Both the position numbers and the translations under genes were made by a program. The notes beneath the pieces were generated by a model. That model was not told the DNA's origin and did no database searches. It saw only the letters and a list, made by a program, of their open reading frames with translations. From Cercophora sp. LCS_1 (taxonomy: Eukaryota > Ascomycota > Sordariomycetes > Sordariales > Lasiosphaeriaceae), in the NCBI GenBank assembly GCA_036250225.1, contig JAPZLL010000007.1:620001-684000 (forward strand): a DNA stretch of 64,000 nt. The letters are read 5' to 3'. Of this stretch, positions 11,824 through 23,627 are shown piece after piece; the stretch's first letter is position 1, and the number at the start of each line of letters is the position of its first letter.

Positions 11824-12921
11824 ATGTCTATCGACGAGGTAGACAAAGGCGCGACTGTTAAGCCTGCGGCTTCAGTCATTGCCCGTGGAACAATGCCTCA
11901 GCTCCCGAACCCGAATGCGCCCGTTGTTGCTCGCGGCAGCTTCCTACGCAACAAGCAGCAAATGCCTTCCCACCACCTCTCTGGTGCATATGGCCCTCTA
12001 GCGCTGCCGATCCAGATGAGCCGCTATTCTCAGGGCACTACCGGATCGAATTCGAGAATCTTCGGAAGCTCGGAGCCCAAGACTCGACAGTCGTCGACCT
12101 CGTCCAGCAACCCCGCTCAGGATGTTCAGCTCCGCAATGCAAAGGAAGAGAGCGCTGATGAAGAAATCGACGACGCGGATTCGGATTCAACAATGTCCGA
12201 CGACGACGACGACGACGACGACGATTGTGCAACTTCCTCCACCGCCGCAACCGATGGTGAAGATGGTGACAGCGGCTCAGCCTCAGCAGAGAGCGCTGTT
12301 CAGAGCGAGGGCGAGAACCACATGTCCTCCGCTACGACTACATCGCGGGAGGACTATGACTTCGAGTTTGACTCTGAATCAACTGATTCAGACGCTACCG
12401 ATTCGGACGAGGAGTGTGATCCGCTCGGAATTACGAACTCTTGTGCGGCGAACGAAGCTGAGCAGCTGGTGGAATTGACGGCTCCCACACTCCAAGAACA
12501 CTATAGAAAGCTTGCCGCCCTGGCCAAAAACTGGCTCGACAATGTCGAGAGCCCCGCCCTCCATTACGACCAGGTCGTGAGATCCTTGAAGTGCCTGGGC
12601 GAGGACTCGTTTCTTCAGCTTCACAGCAAGAAGGTTGAAGCCGTTGTCGGAGTTCGACCAGAGTATCTCGCGAAGTATCTCTACCATGGCGGGTTGCGCA
12701 TCAGGAGTTATTGGGAGCACCGCAACGCGCTCCGCAAACTCTGGGGTTGGGTTGCTTGGGGACCAGACAGACGCTTGCAACGCAACCAACAGCTGGGCGT
12801 CAGGAAGCTCACCCAACGCCAGCTCTATCTCCGTATTAGAGATGGCCATCGCTTCGTTCCAAAGCCCAGCCCTCTTCGCCAGGTTTGGGGCGTCGACGAA
12901 TCGGACAACGGATCCGCCTAG
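11824..12921 (+). CDS. Acidic Ser/Asp-rich protein, or 5' half of the RS gene
   Basis: This frame of 365 codons starts at the ATG at 11824 (CAACAATGTC context) and ends at TAG 12919-12921. Residues about 1-110 are Ser/Pro-rich. About 115-200 are extremely acidic, including a run of nine Asp. The last 150 residues are a folded-looking helical region (HYRKLAALAKNWLDNVE, SYWEHRNALRKLWGWVAW). An earlier ATG at 11650 is in frame but adds only low-complexity sequence. The next ORF (12979) lies in the same frame, and the 57 bases between are open, so the two could be one protein split by a single nonsense codon or by a missed intron. The family is not recognised. The acidic low-complexity make-up suggests a nuclear protein, which is inference. 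Confidence 0.6.
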   Translation: MSIDEVDKGATVKPAASVIARGTMPQLPNPNAPVVARGSFLRNKQQMPSHHLSGAYGPLALPIQMSRYSQGTTGSNSRIFGSSEPKTRQSSTSSSNPAQDVQLRNAKEESADEEIDDADSDSTMSDDDDDDDDDCATSSTAATDGEDGDSGSASAESAVQSEGENHMSSATTTSREDYDFEFDSESTDSDATDSDEECDPLGITNSCAANEAEQLVELTAPTLQEHYRKLAALAKNWLDNVESPALHYDQVVRSLKCLGEDSFLQLHSKKVEAVVGVRPEYLAKYLYHGGLRIRSYWEHRNALRKLWGWVAWGPDRRLQRNQQLGVRKLTQRQLYLRIRDGHRFVPKPSPLRQVWGVDESDNGSA

Positions 12922-12978
12922 AAACCGGACGAAGTCACTCTTTCTGTCGACGCTACAAAGACATGCAAGAAATACGGA

Positions 12979-15596
12979 ATGTTCAGCAGTGTTCCAATTA
13001 CGCCGAGGGTGCGTGTAGTGGATGTTCTTGCGGACATCTCTTTATCGTCGGATAGCGAGGCAGAGGATGCCCCTATGACGAACCACGGAGATGCTGAGAA
13101 CAATGACGGCCTCGATGAGAGCACAGGACAATACGAAGAGGGCATCATGGCAGCGGCAGCGCAGCAGGGTTCCCTGAAGAGAAAACAGGTCACACCTCCT
13201 TCTGAAGACAACGGCGCAGTGGAGGATATTGTTTCGCCACAGCTCTCTGACTTGGACTACGATGCCGACACGGAGCATCTGGTCGCCTGGAAACACAAGG
13301 TCCAGAAGACATCCCAAGCTTTCAGCTCTTGCGTCTGCCCTCAATCCCCGCGGGATTCTTACGACGGCTACGACGACGCGTGGTATCAGGACACTCTTGA
13401 ACGTATTGAACAAGTTATTACGACACTCGATTCCGTCATGAATGACCCTGAATATCAACGGATTCAGCGAATGATTGAGACCAGTGAAGCCAACATGAAA
13501 GCCATGTGGGACGAGTGGAAGGCACGGCGCGAGGCAGATGCCGCTCGTGAAGCCGCTCTTGAAGCCGCTCTTGAAGCCGCCAAAAGCCTGGCTATAGATG
13601 ACGGGCCCGTTCCTTATCGGGAGAGACCCTGGCTTTCCCGAGAGCCAACGCTCCCGTCTGCCGAGTCTGGGATTTCTGAGTTCGACATTTCCGAGTCTGA
13701 CAATTCTCAGCCTCATGGTGCGCGGATCGCACAGATGGATGGTGCCAACGATGACATGCCCCCTCCGTCCATCCCAACCAATCGCGACGGAAGGTTCATG
13801 AATCTCGCCTTTCGTCCCCGCCCTGGTGCCGGTGGACAAGGAGGCGGCCTTTCTATTCAACGGACGGATCCAGTACCCAACCGCGCATATGCTGACACCA
13901 ATGACGATAGATACGAAGATGGTGAGGTGCGCCGCTATGGTGCCGGTGAATCCTACCGACCCTACAACCGCGATCGTTCTCCGCGCCCGAGGAGCCCGAT
14001 AAGGGACAGAGGCCGCACTCCCCCCGGAGGCAGCGACAGCTATGTGCCCGGCAGATCTCCTCGCCGTCGATCGCGTAGCGGTGATCGGGGCGACCGCTAC
14101 CGAGACACCAGAGACAACAGAGACCGCGACAGATCTCGAGACGGCAGAACCTGGCGCAGAGATCGCAGCAGAAGTCGACCCCGCAGCCCTATTCGCCGGG
14201 CCTCGCCCCCTCGGCGTAGCCCGCCGAGACGCAATTCGCCCTCGCGCTACGCCTCGCCACGCAGAGATGAGCGGCCTCGGTCGCCCCGTCGCGACTATGA
14301 CAGAGACAACCGAGACATCAGGTACGTCTGACCATGCGAGCGTGCGTCAGTATCTAACACAGGTCACGCAGACGGAGATCGCGGTCACCCTTCAACAGGG
14401 ATCGCATCGGTCGCAACCGCTCGCCGCTGAGAAGGTCACCGCCTCCAGTTCCCAGATCGGCAAACGTCTACCGGCCTCGCTCCCGGAGCCCCGACCGCCG
14501 TGATGATAGGTACGCTGCGTCCACGTATCGACGTCAATCGCCCCCCCGAGACTCAGTCAATACCTCAGCCATAAACTCGAGGTCCGCATCGGGCAGGTCT
14601 TCCCCACGGCCAAGCTCCCGACGCGGACGAGATGATCCTTCTCGGCCGCAGTCCCCGGCGAGATCCCCCCGGGTCACGAGTACGAGTGCGTTTACTCCCG
14701 TGCCAGTGGCTCCAGCTCGCGACGTAGCCGTCCGTGAGACTCCCCGAGACCGAGAGCCTGTGCGTGAAATTACGAGAGAGACTCCTAATGACACCCCGCG
14801 TCAGAGTCCTCGCGACGACGTCCGTGAGCCCCCGCGGCCAGCCCAAGACTCGACACCTCTAGCCCGATCGCCGCCGAGAGGGCCGGCAGCGCTCAGAGTC
14901 CCACCGACAGGCCCCGCTGCAGCAAGAAACCCGACACTATCCACCCCATCGAGCGTACAAGTTATCAGCAGACACCCCGCAACCCCTACCGGACCTTCTC
15001 GTCCGGATGTTCCTAGTCCAACTGTCCCGCCTTCTGGTCCCCGTGGCTACGTGCCACCGCCGCGTGGCGGTTTTTCTGCCCGTGGTGGGCGGGGCGGCTG
15101 GGCACCCATTCCCGCCCGTCATGCTCCGGGAGCGTCCGTGTCTCCCACCATTCCGCCAACTGGCCCTAGTGGTATCCCCACTGGTCCCAGAGCAGCAACC
15201 TCGTCTACCCCAGCCTCTGCGTCGCCATCTTTGGGAGCCAAGCCGTTCAACCCTCCCACTGGACCAGCAGCACACAATGCGACGCAGAGACCAACCCTTG
15301 CACAAAACCTAATTTCGACAATGCCACTCGTTCTCCCTGCCGGCAAGATTGATCCGACGCTGGTGCCTCTGACAACCGGCGTGGTCAAGGAGCTGGATGT
15401 GCACCACCGCAAGCTTAAGGAGGAGGAAGAGCGTATCCGTGAGGACTTGAAGGCCAAACAAGAAAAACTGAGAAAATACTTGAGAAGCTGGGACAAGCTT
15501 GAGCGGGAGAGTAAGGCTTTTGAGCTCAAGAGCGACTTGAGCGAGAAGAGTCTCAAGAAATTGGCTGGAGAGGAGCTGGGAGGGGCTGCCTTTTAG
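12979..15596 (+). CDS. RS-domain protein with a C-terminal coiled coil
   Basis: Model: join(12979..14321, 14372..15596), 855 aa. The intron has a GTACGT donor. An alternative acceptor nine bases upstream also keeps frame (exon start 14363). The N-terminal 100 residues are acidic. Residues about 130-210 are helical with an Ala/Glu run (AALEAALEAA). A long Arg-Ser/Arg-Pro/Arg-Asp region follows (about 310-600; RDRSPRPRSPIRDRGR-like), then a Pro/Gly-rich stretch (PPTGPSGIPTGP). A charged coiled coil ends the protein (LKEEEERIREDLKAKQEKL). RS regions are typical of splicing cofactors and nuclear-speckle matrix proteins. No RRM or PWI domain is seen, so the exact role is open. The spliced frame was followed without a stop from 14373 to the TAG at 15594-15596. 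Confidence 0.7.
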
Positions 15597-16013
15597 TAAA
15601 GGGCGGTCGCTGCTCCAAGAGGATCTTCCAATGCTGTGAATGGAAGTATTGTAGAAATAGTTGCTTGAGGTTTTTCTTTGAGGGAATGGGGATGAAGGCC
15701 GTCAGACCGGGACAAAGATAAAAAACCATACATAGAGAGTACCCGACTGTAGTAATGATACCCCATGAGAAATTATCCAATGGTGAAAGCGTGTGGCACT
15801 GAGTGAGTGCTTCGTTTAGTGGTAATGACGCTATAATCTAGCGCGCCTAGCTGCTTAGTCACCACGTCACCGGACCTCAACCTCCCGTCTTATTCACAAC
15901 ATAGATCATCCCCATTGTCAATTGTACCATCACGTCTCATCTGTCCCTCCATCCCTTTTGCATCGCGACATGTATATCTCCCCTCACTGCATTATTTCCC
16001 ATTGACCGCCAAA
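15597..16013. other. Intergenic region between the RS gene and the OPT gene
   Basis: This 417-bp gap contains the 3' end of the RS gene and the promoter of the transporter. I see no further signal. The open frame that runs upstream of the transporter ATG from 15915 has no ATG and is not coding. Confidence 0.5.
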
Positions 16014-18388
16014 ATGGCATCCAAACCGAAGTCCCTCCCCGAAAATGACGACGAATCATCACCTCTCCTCGCCTCTTCTTCATCGTCATCCTCCATCTCC
16101 CCTTCCTCTCCATCTTTATCTCAACCCATAATAACAGGCCACCCATTCACACCCCGCGCCACCTTTGCTGGGTTAGCCGTCGGCTTAGTAATCTGTTTCA
16201 GCAACATGTATTTCGGCCTCCAAACGGGATGGGTATCCACCATGACGATGCCTGCCTCACTCATGGGGTTTGGGATATTTCGATTGCTGAAGGACAGATT
16301 GGAGCTACCGTTTAGTCCGGTCGAGAATGTGCTGGTCCAGACGGTCGCGGGGAGTATGGCTATCATGCCGCTGGGGTGTGGGTTTGTGGGGGTTGTGCCG
16401 GCGATGGAGTTTTTGATGAGGGAGGAGGAGGGTGGTAATTTGAGGCTAGGACTGGGTGGGGGCGTGATTTGGGGACTTGGGTTGGCGTTTTTCGGGGTTG
16501 TTTTTGGCTGTTTACTGAGGAAGCAGGTGATTGTCAGGGAGAGACTAAAGTTTCCGAGTGGGTTCAGTACTGCGGTGTTGATTGGGGTTTTGCATGGGCG
16601 GACGAGGGAGGTACCGGTAAAAGAGGAGGGGGGGTGGGCTAGTTTGGTGCCTAGGGAGGGTGATGGGGATGAAAATACGGATGGAGGGGAACAGGAGAGG
16701 AGGGATAATGAAGGGTGGAGGAGAAACGTCAGGTTGCTGTTGGGGTGTTTTGTGGTTTCGGGACTGGCGACCCTTGCGACGTATTTTTTCCCGGTCTTGA
16801 GGAATATCCCCATTTTCGGGTCCGTTGCTGCCGGGACGTGGCTTTGGACGCTGAATCCGAGTCTGGCGTATGTTGGGCAGGGTATCATCATGGGACCGGC
16901 GACGACGCTGCATATGCTGCTGGGTGCGGTGGTTGGATGGGGGATCCTCTCGCCGCTGGCAAAGTATCAGGGGTGGGCCCCCGGTCCTGTGGGCGACTGG
17001 GAGCATGGAAGCAAGGGGTGGATTGTTTGGGTTTCGTTGGCCATCATGCTGGCGGACTCGATCGTCAGTTTGGGACACTTGGCTTTACGGTCGAGTCTCA
17101 AGGCGTTTCCCGCTTTCGCGGATGCGTTGAGGGGACTGCTTCCGGGACAGGTTCAGAAACTGTTTGTTGACCCGCGTGGTGGGTACTCGGCCGTTGTTGG
17201 ACGGGACGGAGATGTCGAGCCGGACGCGTCGGAGGAGGATGAGTGGGACGATGACAAGCGGGAGGAGCTCGACGCGCCTCCGGAGCAACAGATCAGTGAT
17301 CGGGTTGTGGCTATTGGCCTTGCCCTCTCGATCGGGTTTTGCATCGTCTGCATCCACATCGTGTTTGGGGATCTCGTTCCTCTGTATGCCATCACCACGG
17401 CTGTGCTCATGGCGTTGGTACTCAGCATCATGGGCGTGCGAGCGCTGGGCGAAACGGACTTAAATCCGGTGTCGGGAATCAGCAAGCTCGCTCAGCTTTT
17501 CTTTGCTTTCATCATCCCGCAGTCGAACAAGTCGAGCGTGCTCATCAATTTGGTGGCAGGCGCAGTGGTATGTCCTCTCCAATTACCATATTGACATACA
17601 CCAGGTAGCTAACGCTGTCCAGTCCGAAGCGGTATGTTCAAGGTCCCTTACTGTTCCCTGCCACTAATAAAACCAGGGCGCCCTCCAAGCCGGCGACCTC
17701 ATGCAAGATATCAAAACAGGCCATCTCCTCGGCGCCCCTCCCAAAGCCCAATTCTGGGGCCAAGTCATTGGTGCAGCGGTAGGGTCCGTTGTCAGCGCGT
17801 TCATCTACAAGCTGTATACTGCGTAAGTAAACCCAGTCATCCCATTGTTGGTAAGCTAACACAATTTGGTACAGTGTATACACAATCCCAGGCGATCTCT
17901 TCCAAGTTCCCACAGGCTACGTCTGGATCTTCACCGCCAGGCTCGTCACGGGCGAGGGTTTACCGCGTATGGCACGCGAATGGGCCATTGGCTCAGCGGC
18001 GTTGTTCGCTTCGACGACGGCGCTGCGCATTTTTGCTGCGGATAAGAGGTGGCAGGCACTGATTCCGGGGGGGATTGCTGTTGCTGTTGGTACGTTCTGT
18101 TTTCTACCACGCGTAGATTAACAGACGTGGATGAATACTGATTTTGACAGGAATGTACAACGTCCCGTCGTTTACACTGGCCAGGACGATAGGCGGGCTG
18201 CTTGCTTGGTGGTGGAGGTTCAAGGGGTGGCAGGATACACCACTCATTGTTTTGGCTTCGGTAGGTGATCTTGTAAGAGATGATTGAGATGGTTTGCTAA
18301 TTTATTGACACAGGGATTTATTCTGGGAGAGGGGTTTTTGAGTATTGCCAATCTTGTTATGCAAAGCGCTGGCGTTCCTCACTTTTAG
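16014..18388 (+). CDS. Oligopeptide transporter (OPT) family protein
   Basis: Model: join(16014..17567, 17623..17631, 17677..17822, 17875..18089, 18151..18260, 18314..18388), 702 aa. All five introns have clean GT and AG borders. After a Ser-rich cytoplasmic tail, many hydrophobic segments follow, with FAGLAVGLVICFSNMYFGLQ near residue 45 and a NLVAGAVSEAGALQAGDLMQ stretch near 515. The latter is characteristic of the OPT superfamily. These proton-coupled carriers move small peptides or metal-chelate conjugates across the plasma or vacuolar membrane. Two acidic loops interrupt the core (about 205-235 and 400-425). The substrate cannot be told from sequence. The second exon is only 9 nt (Ser-Glu-Ala), and those three residues are part of the conserved motif, so the microexon is needed. 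The stop is TAG at 18386-18388. Confidence 0.9.
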
Positions 18389-18585
18389 TTTGGCTTGTGT
18401 CGCAAGCATTACCAGCATTAGCGGGATCATCACCATCACCATCACCAGCATATACAGCAATGGCGGAATCATAGAGTTGGCGTCTTCAACAAGATCATTT
18501 GATCCACAGTTAAGCTTCATTTCAAGCGGCTGGTATTTTCCTCATTGTATGTCATGCCTCAACATATTTGACACGAGACACTGCT

Positions 18586-20288
18586 CTAATGCAACAACCA
18601 AGTCTGCTCCTGCTCCTGCTCCCCCTCCACCGCCCACCCAATCTTGATATTCAACCCTCTGGCATGTCCCTCAGCCGTGATATACTCGATCCCGCCGCCC
18701 ACCTTCTTGCCCTTGTCTGCCTCGGTCAACTCCCTTATCTTCTTGTTCTTGGCATCAATCAAGAACAGAATCTGCTTCCAGTGCGTGGGCGTCCCAAACG
18801 GCCCCGTGGTAAACGACACCCGTTCCTCCTTGGTCTTGCCGCCCGCCGTCCACTCCTGGGCTGTAATCGTTGGCACGATACTAACATCATCCCTGCTCCG
18901 CCCGAAGAAAATGTCAAACCACACCAGGAACCCGTCCAGGTTGTCGCCTGCGAATTTATCCGACAGGGTGCTCTCCCACTGCGCCTTGAAGACGAGCTCC
19001 TCGGTCTTGACCGTGTGCAGGTCCAGGAAGCGGAACATGCTGGGTGTTCCGCACAGTGTCTGGGGGGGTGTCACCTCGACGCGCGAGTCGGCGTAGATGC
19101 CGGCCTGCATGGCCTGCATGTCGAAGCCGTAGACGTCGCGCCAGTATGTGATGTGGTCCGAGATATACTCCGAGTCGGACACGGGCGCCACCCACATGGA
19201 GCAGTGGCTCGGCACCAGCAGGCCGCCGGGCGCAAGGTACTTGTCACGGGCGTAGAGCACGCTGTTGAGCATGGCCTCGTACAGCAGGGCGTAGCCCATC
19301 CACTCCGAGACGATGATGTCGACCTGCGACACGGGGAGCACGACGTCCTCGATGCACCCCTTGACGCACGTGATGATTCCATCGAGGCCGTTGTGGAAGA
19401 TGTTCTCGCGCGCCTTGTCGAGGATGTCGGACCTGTCGACCGCAATGACGCGCGCGGCGCCGGCCTTGGCGCAGAACATGGACAGGATGCCGGTGCCGCA
19501 GCCGATATCCAGGACCGTCTTGCCGGCGAACAGGTCCTTGTGCGAGTAGATAAAGTCGCGGTAGGCGTCGGTGCGGATGGCGTCCTTGAGCATCACCTCG
19601 TGGATGTCGTTGTGCGCATACGATTCAAAGTAGTACTCGGACGAATCCTTCTTGGGCTCGTCCTTGGCCTTTTCGCCGTCCTTGGACTTGTCGTCGGCCT
19701 CGTCGGCTTGCCAGCGCTCATCGAGCGTCTTTTGTACTGCGAGCCGGTAGTTGCTGAACTGCTTGCTGAGATTTTCCAGCTCGGCGCGCAGCTCGGCGTT
19801 GGTCTGGAGAAGAGCTTCCCTTTCGCCCTTGTCCTTCGTCTCAGGGGTGGGCTCAGGGAGGTCATCCAGACACAGGATGAGGGCGTCGTCCTCCAGGACG
19901 GGCTTCAGGAGGGAGTCATCCTCGAGATCCGAGGCGCTGATATCCGAGGGGACTTCCTTGCCATCGTGCACCCGTTGACGGACTGGGTGCTTCATTAGCC
20001 GTCTCACTCATTAAATTCCATGTTTCATGCACACTCACTGAAATTGATCAACTTGACACTGCCGTGAAAGTCCAATCCCAACTTATCCCGCACACCGATA
20101 AAGTCCAGTCCTGTCTTGTCCTTGCAGTAGCTCAGCATGGAAGGTGCATCTGTAAAGACCCGGTCGTCGACCAGTGAGATGATGGCAAGGGGTTCCTCCT
20201 CGTCATCCTCACGGTTGGTGTCAACCCATTCGGCCTCATCGCCTGAAGACGAGGTGTCAGAGTTTCTGTCGGGGTAAGACTCGGACAT
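18586..20288 (-). CDS. PRMT3: Protein arginine N-methyltransferase, PRMT3 type
   Basis: Model: complement(18586..19982, 20039..20288), 548 aa, with a 56-bp intron joining INF to IRQRV. The N-terminal part (about 35-85) aligns with the PRMT3 finger region and ends in the conserved DFHGSVKLINFIR, but the zinc ligands are gone. A helical, Glu/Lys-rich linker follows. The catalytic core starts with YYFESYAHNDIHEVML, then the SAM-binding motif VLDIGCGTG (about 240), the double-E loop SEWMGYALLYEAML (about 305-318) and the THW loop GTPTHWKQILF. All residues needed for type I arginine methylation are present. In yeast and animals this enzyme modifies ribosomal protein S2 in the cytosol, and that role is likely here. 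It converges on the OPT gene, and its start lies 382 bp from the Uso1 stop on the same strand. Confidence 0.93.
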
Positions 20289-20670
20289 TATTTCTGGTTG
20301 GTGTTTTGGTGGTGTATGGTGGGGGTGTAAATATTTAGGTAGCTTTGGGTTGCTCGGCTGTCGTTGAATTTTTTACACAAGCTGCAGGTTTGGTTTGTGG
20401 AGGGGCAGAAAATGCGGGGGTTTTCCTTGCAGAGGGAAGGTGCAACCCACTGCCCCGGGACCAGTGCCTTGCTTCGAGGCGAGCCAGAATTCATGCATCA
20501 CGTTTGCTATGAGAGGTCTCTTGGGTCAGTCCTGAGAAGGGAGCTCTTAGCACCGTCAATCAGCAGGAATTGGACACCCGATGGGAGAGGGTCAGGGGCG
20601 CCCCGTTTAACTTCCAACCCAATGCAACAGCTGTATCTTAAATTGTTCATGACCTTTTTGTTTATGCCGT
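20289..20670. other. Intergenic promoter region of the PRMT3-type gene
   Basis: This 382-bp gap between two minus-strand genes should hold the promoter of the methyltransferase and the 3' end of Uso1. No distinct motif was recognised. Confidence 0.45.
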
Positions 20671-23627
20671 CTACTCGTCATCGTCATCTTCATCTTCATC
20701 GCCGTCCTCATCGTCGTCCTCGCCGTCTGACACGCTTTCGCCCAGTGCCTTGAGTCGTTCCTGAAGATTGTGTTAGTGTAGAACATAGGACGGATTAGCA
20801 AGTTACTTGCCTTGTATTTGGTGACCTTTTCCTCGAGATCGCCAAATACCATCAACAAATCATCCAGCTCGTTCTGTGCCGATTTTCTCTCCTCCTCCTT
20901 CTCCTCAGCAGTTCTCTCTGCCTTCTTCGCCCGTGCCTCCAGGGTTCCAGATGTCTCCTCTAGCAGCTTGATCTTACCCTCCAGATCCCGTCCTTTCTTC
21001 TCCCAAACCTCCACCTCAGAACCTTTCTTCTTCACCGTACCCTCCAACTCGGACACCTTTGCTTCCGTCGTCTGTTTCACCTTGTTCGCCTTCATCAAGT
21101 CCACTTCAAGCCTGCTGATGGTCGCCTTCAGGTCCGCCTTCTCAGCCTCGCTTCTCCTCCTTATCCTCTCGGCCTCCTGCTCGGCCGTCCTCTTCACTGT
21201 CTCTATCTGTCTTTGCCACTTATCTTCTTCCGCCTTCAACTTCGCTTGCATCGCCCTCATCTCCTCCTCGTGGTATCTCTGCAGTCCCTCGTTCACACTC
21301 TTTAGCCTAGTCAGCTCCGCCTTGGCCTGCTCCTCTGCGGTCTGCTTCTGCCCGAGGTGTTGCCTCAGCGTTGCCTTCTCTGCTTCTGTGTTTTGCAGGA
21401 TGCGATCCTTGGTAGTAAGTTGTTGCTTAAGCGCCTCAGCCGCTGCATTCGCCCTCGCGAGCTCAGCCGCGCTCGAGTCCTTTGTGCGCCTGTGGTCCGC
21501 CTGTTCCTGACCCAGTTGGCTAGCTAGTGATGATTTCGCCGCCTCAGCCTCTTGTAAGGCTGCGTCCTTCTGCTGTACTTCGGTGCGAAGAGAGTCTACG
21601 AGTTCTCGTGAAATGCCCTTTTGCACACCGTTTGTGATCACAGATATCTCCAGCCCCGGCTCCCGGTCAATCGCCCGGAGAATGCGGCTGTAATTATCCT
21701 TGAAGAACTCCACAAAAGCGTCGTCAAGATACACGTCAGGGAGTCGTTGGTCTACGCCCGACGGGTCGAGAAGCCTTTGTGGGAGGATCTCAAAGTCCCT
21801 CATGAACGGGTAAGCCCGGAGCTTGGAGAGCTTTTCAACGTATCGGTCGCGACCCATCCGGGTCGTGATCATGTCCCGGACAGTAGCGCGAGGCACGGGC
21901 GAGTCTTTAGTGGAGAACTCGTAAACCACACCCGCGAGCATGGCGCTGAGACCTTGGACGATGACATCACCGGCTGGATTCTCCACCGCTGCTTGGATGA
22001 GGCCTTGCAAGTTGGTAAACTCGCCGAGGAAGTCATTCACCGCGTCGAGATCCTCAAAGAGCCAGCACAGAAGCAGCATCAGATACCCGATGATGACGCG
22101 GGGGTCTTCGGCCTTGGCCACAGTGCTGATGAGGTGGGCCGCAATGGTTTGGATCGCCGTGACCACCTCCTCGCCGCTAGCTTCGTCGCCCTCGGTGACA
22201 GCCATCGCGAGTGCTTTGGTCTCGGGGTTATCGTGGACGAGGTGAAGCATGAGCACGGCCGCGAACCAGTAGCGGTAGGGGTCGGCGGCGACAGCGTCCG
22301 GAAGGGGTTGGAGGAGCGTGGTGAAAACATTGGTGAGCTCGTCGCCTCCGACTTTGTGTCCGTGGATCGCCCGTGTGAGAAAATGGCGACGGATTTCCGC
22401 GTGTTTGTGGAAGTAGGCCTTGAGACATGTGCAGGCTGCCATGCGGAGATCGAAGGCTTGGGGGGCGCTGATTACAAGGATTATGTCTAAAAGGCCATCG
22501 ATAACAAAAACTCTAGGGATGCCGTTCTTCTGGGGACCTTGACCGTTGGCCACGGCGCCAAGGGGAGAGGGAACTTCTAGCCCTGCAAACCTTTCCTGCA
22601 GCCCGGCATTTCCCCTGATCATGTCTGCGCAGGCCGCGAGAGCTTCGGCTCGGATGGGCAACTCGGTCTCCTGGGTAAAGGCCAGCTGGAGCGTATTCTC
22701 CAGTACACGGCCGCCGAGAAAGGCTTCCTGATTCTGCGTTGTTCCTACCGCTCCTGCCACAAGAAACAACCGAGTGACTGCAAGCAGCGCGTAGATATTC
22801 CTATTGCGCTGCTCCTCAGCCCACTGTGCCATCTCTTGCCCGGATTCGTCCCCCTTGTAAGCGGCCTGAAGCAGCCGGCCGAGCTTGGCGATGAACCCCA
22901 TCTCACGAAACATGGACTGGTTCGACGCATTGAGACGAAGAAGATTTGCGAGAAGAATCAGACAGTCCTCAACCACCCTTGCACCATCCACCAGACCACC
23001 CTCTTCGTCGATGATCGCGAATACTCGCTCAAATCCTCTTTCGAAAGCGACAAGCTTCTGGATATCTATAGAATCGGGCGTGAGGTCGGTGAGGAGCGCG
23101 ATGGCTTCGTTACGGATGACCTCGCGGTGGTCGTCGAGGGCGGCGACCAGCCGGGGAATGCCCATGGGGGCGACGAGGATACATTCTTCCGTGCGCTCGG
23201 TACGCGCCGACAGGATGGCAGCCAGCAACTGTAGCGAATAAAGGCGCGAGTAGGAGTCGTCCCTTTCGAGGAAGTCGAGCAGTAAGGTGATGTTCTCGTT
23301 GCGCTGGGTGAACTCGTCGGCGAGCCAGAGAACAATCTCGTCAGACGCCTCGGGGCTGTCCTTGTTGGGGCTGAAAAGCATGAGCAGAGTCTCAAGCACG
23401 ATCTTGACTGTGTCGACATCCTCGCCGTCACGCGAGAGACTGCCGATCAGGCTGCGCAGCGCGCCCGAGGCCACGCTTGCCGGGTACTGCTTGGCGAAGC
23501 TCCGCAGCCCGAGAATGGCGGCGCGCCGGTCTTCGAGCAGCGTTGCCGTGCTGAGACGCCCGCTGAGCACATCGATGGTCTCGCCTACCGACTGCTTGGC
23601 CGGTGCCGCCGTGATGGTGGAGAACAT
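20671..23627 (-). CDS. USO1: Vesicle tethering protein Uso1/p115
   Basis: Model: complement(20671..20760, 20811..23627), 968 aa, close to mammalian p115. Residues about 1-640 are an armadillo-like helical head (ETIDVLSGRLSTATLLEDRR at the start; later VYLDDAFVEFFKDNYSRILR). Residues about 650-925 form a long coiled coil rich in Lys, Glu, Ala and Gln. The end is an acidic tail (SDGEDDDEDGDEDEDDDDE), as in family members. The protein tethers ER-derived COPII vesicles to the cis-Golgi, acting with Rab1/Ypt1 and SNAREs. The 50-bp intron is of the GC-AG type (AAG|GCAAGT...TTCAG). It joins KYK to ERLKALG, and the acidic tail is reached only if it is removed. The start at 23627 gives the conserved head directly. 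It is transcribed divergently from Rat1 across a 1.1-kb gap. Confidence 0.95.

Noticed and set aside
18568..19998. Plus-strand open frame of 476 codons
   Set aside because: It lies antisense to the PRMT3-type gene, whose motifs are clear. The translated product is low-complexity, valine- and leucine-rich noise.
21621..22490. Plus-strand open frame of 289 codons
   Set aside because: It is a mirror of the Uso1 coding sequence on the other strand, with no recognisable domain.
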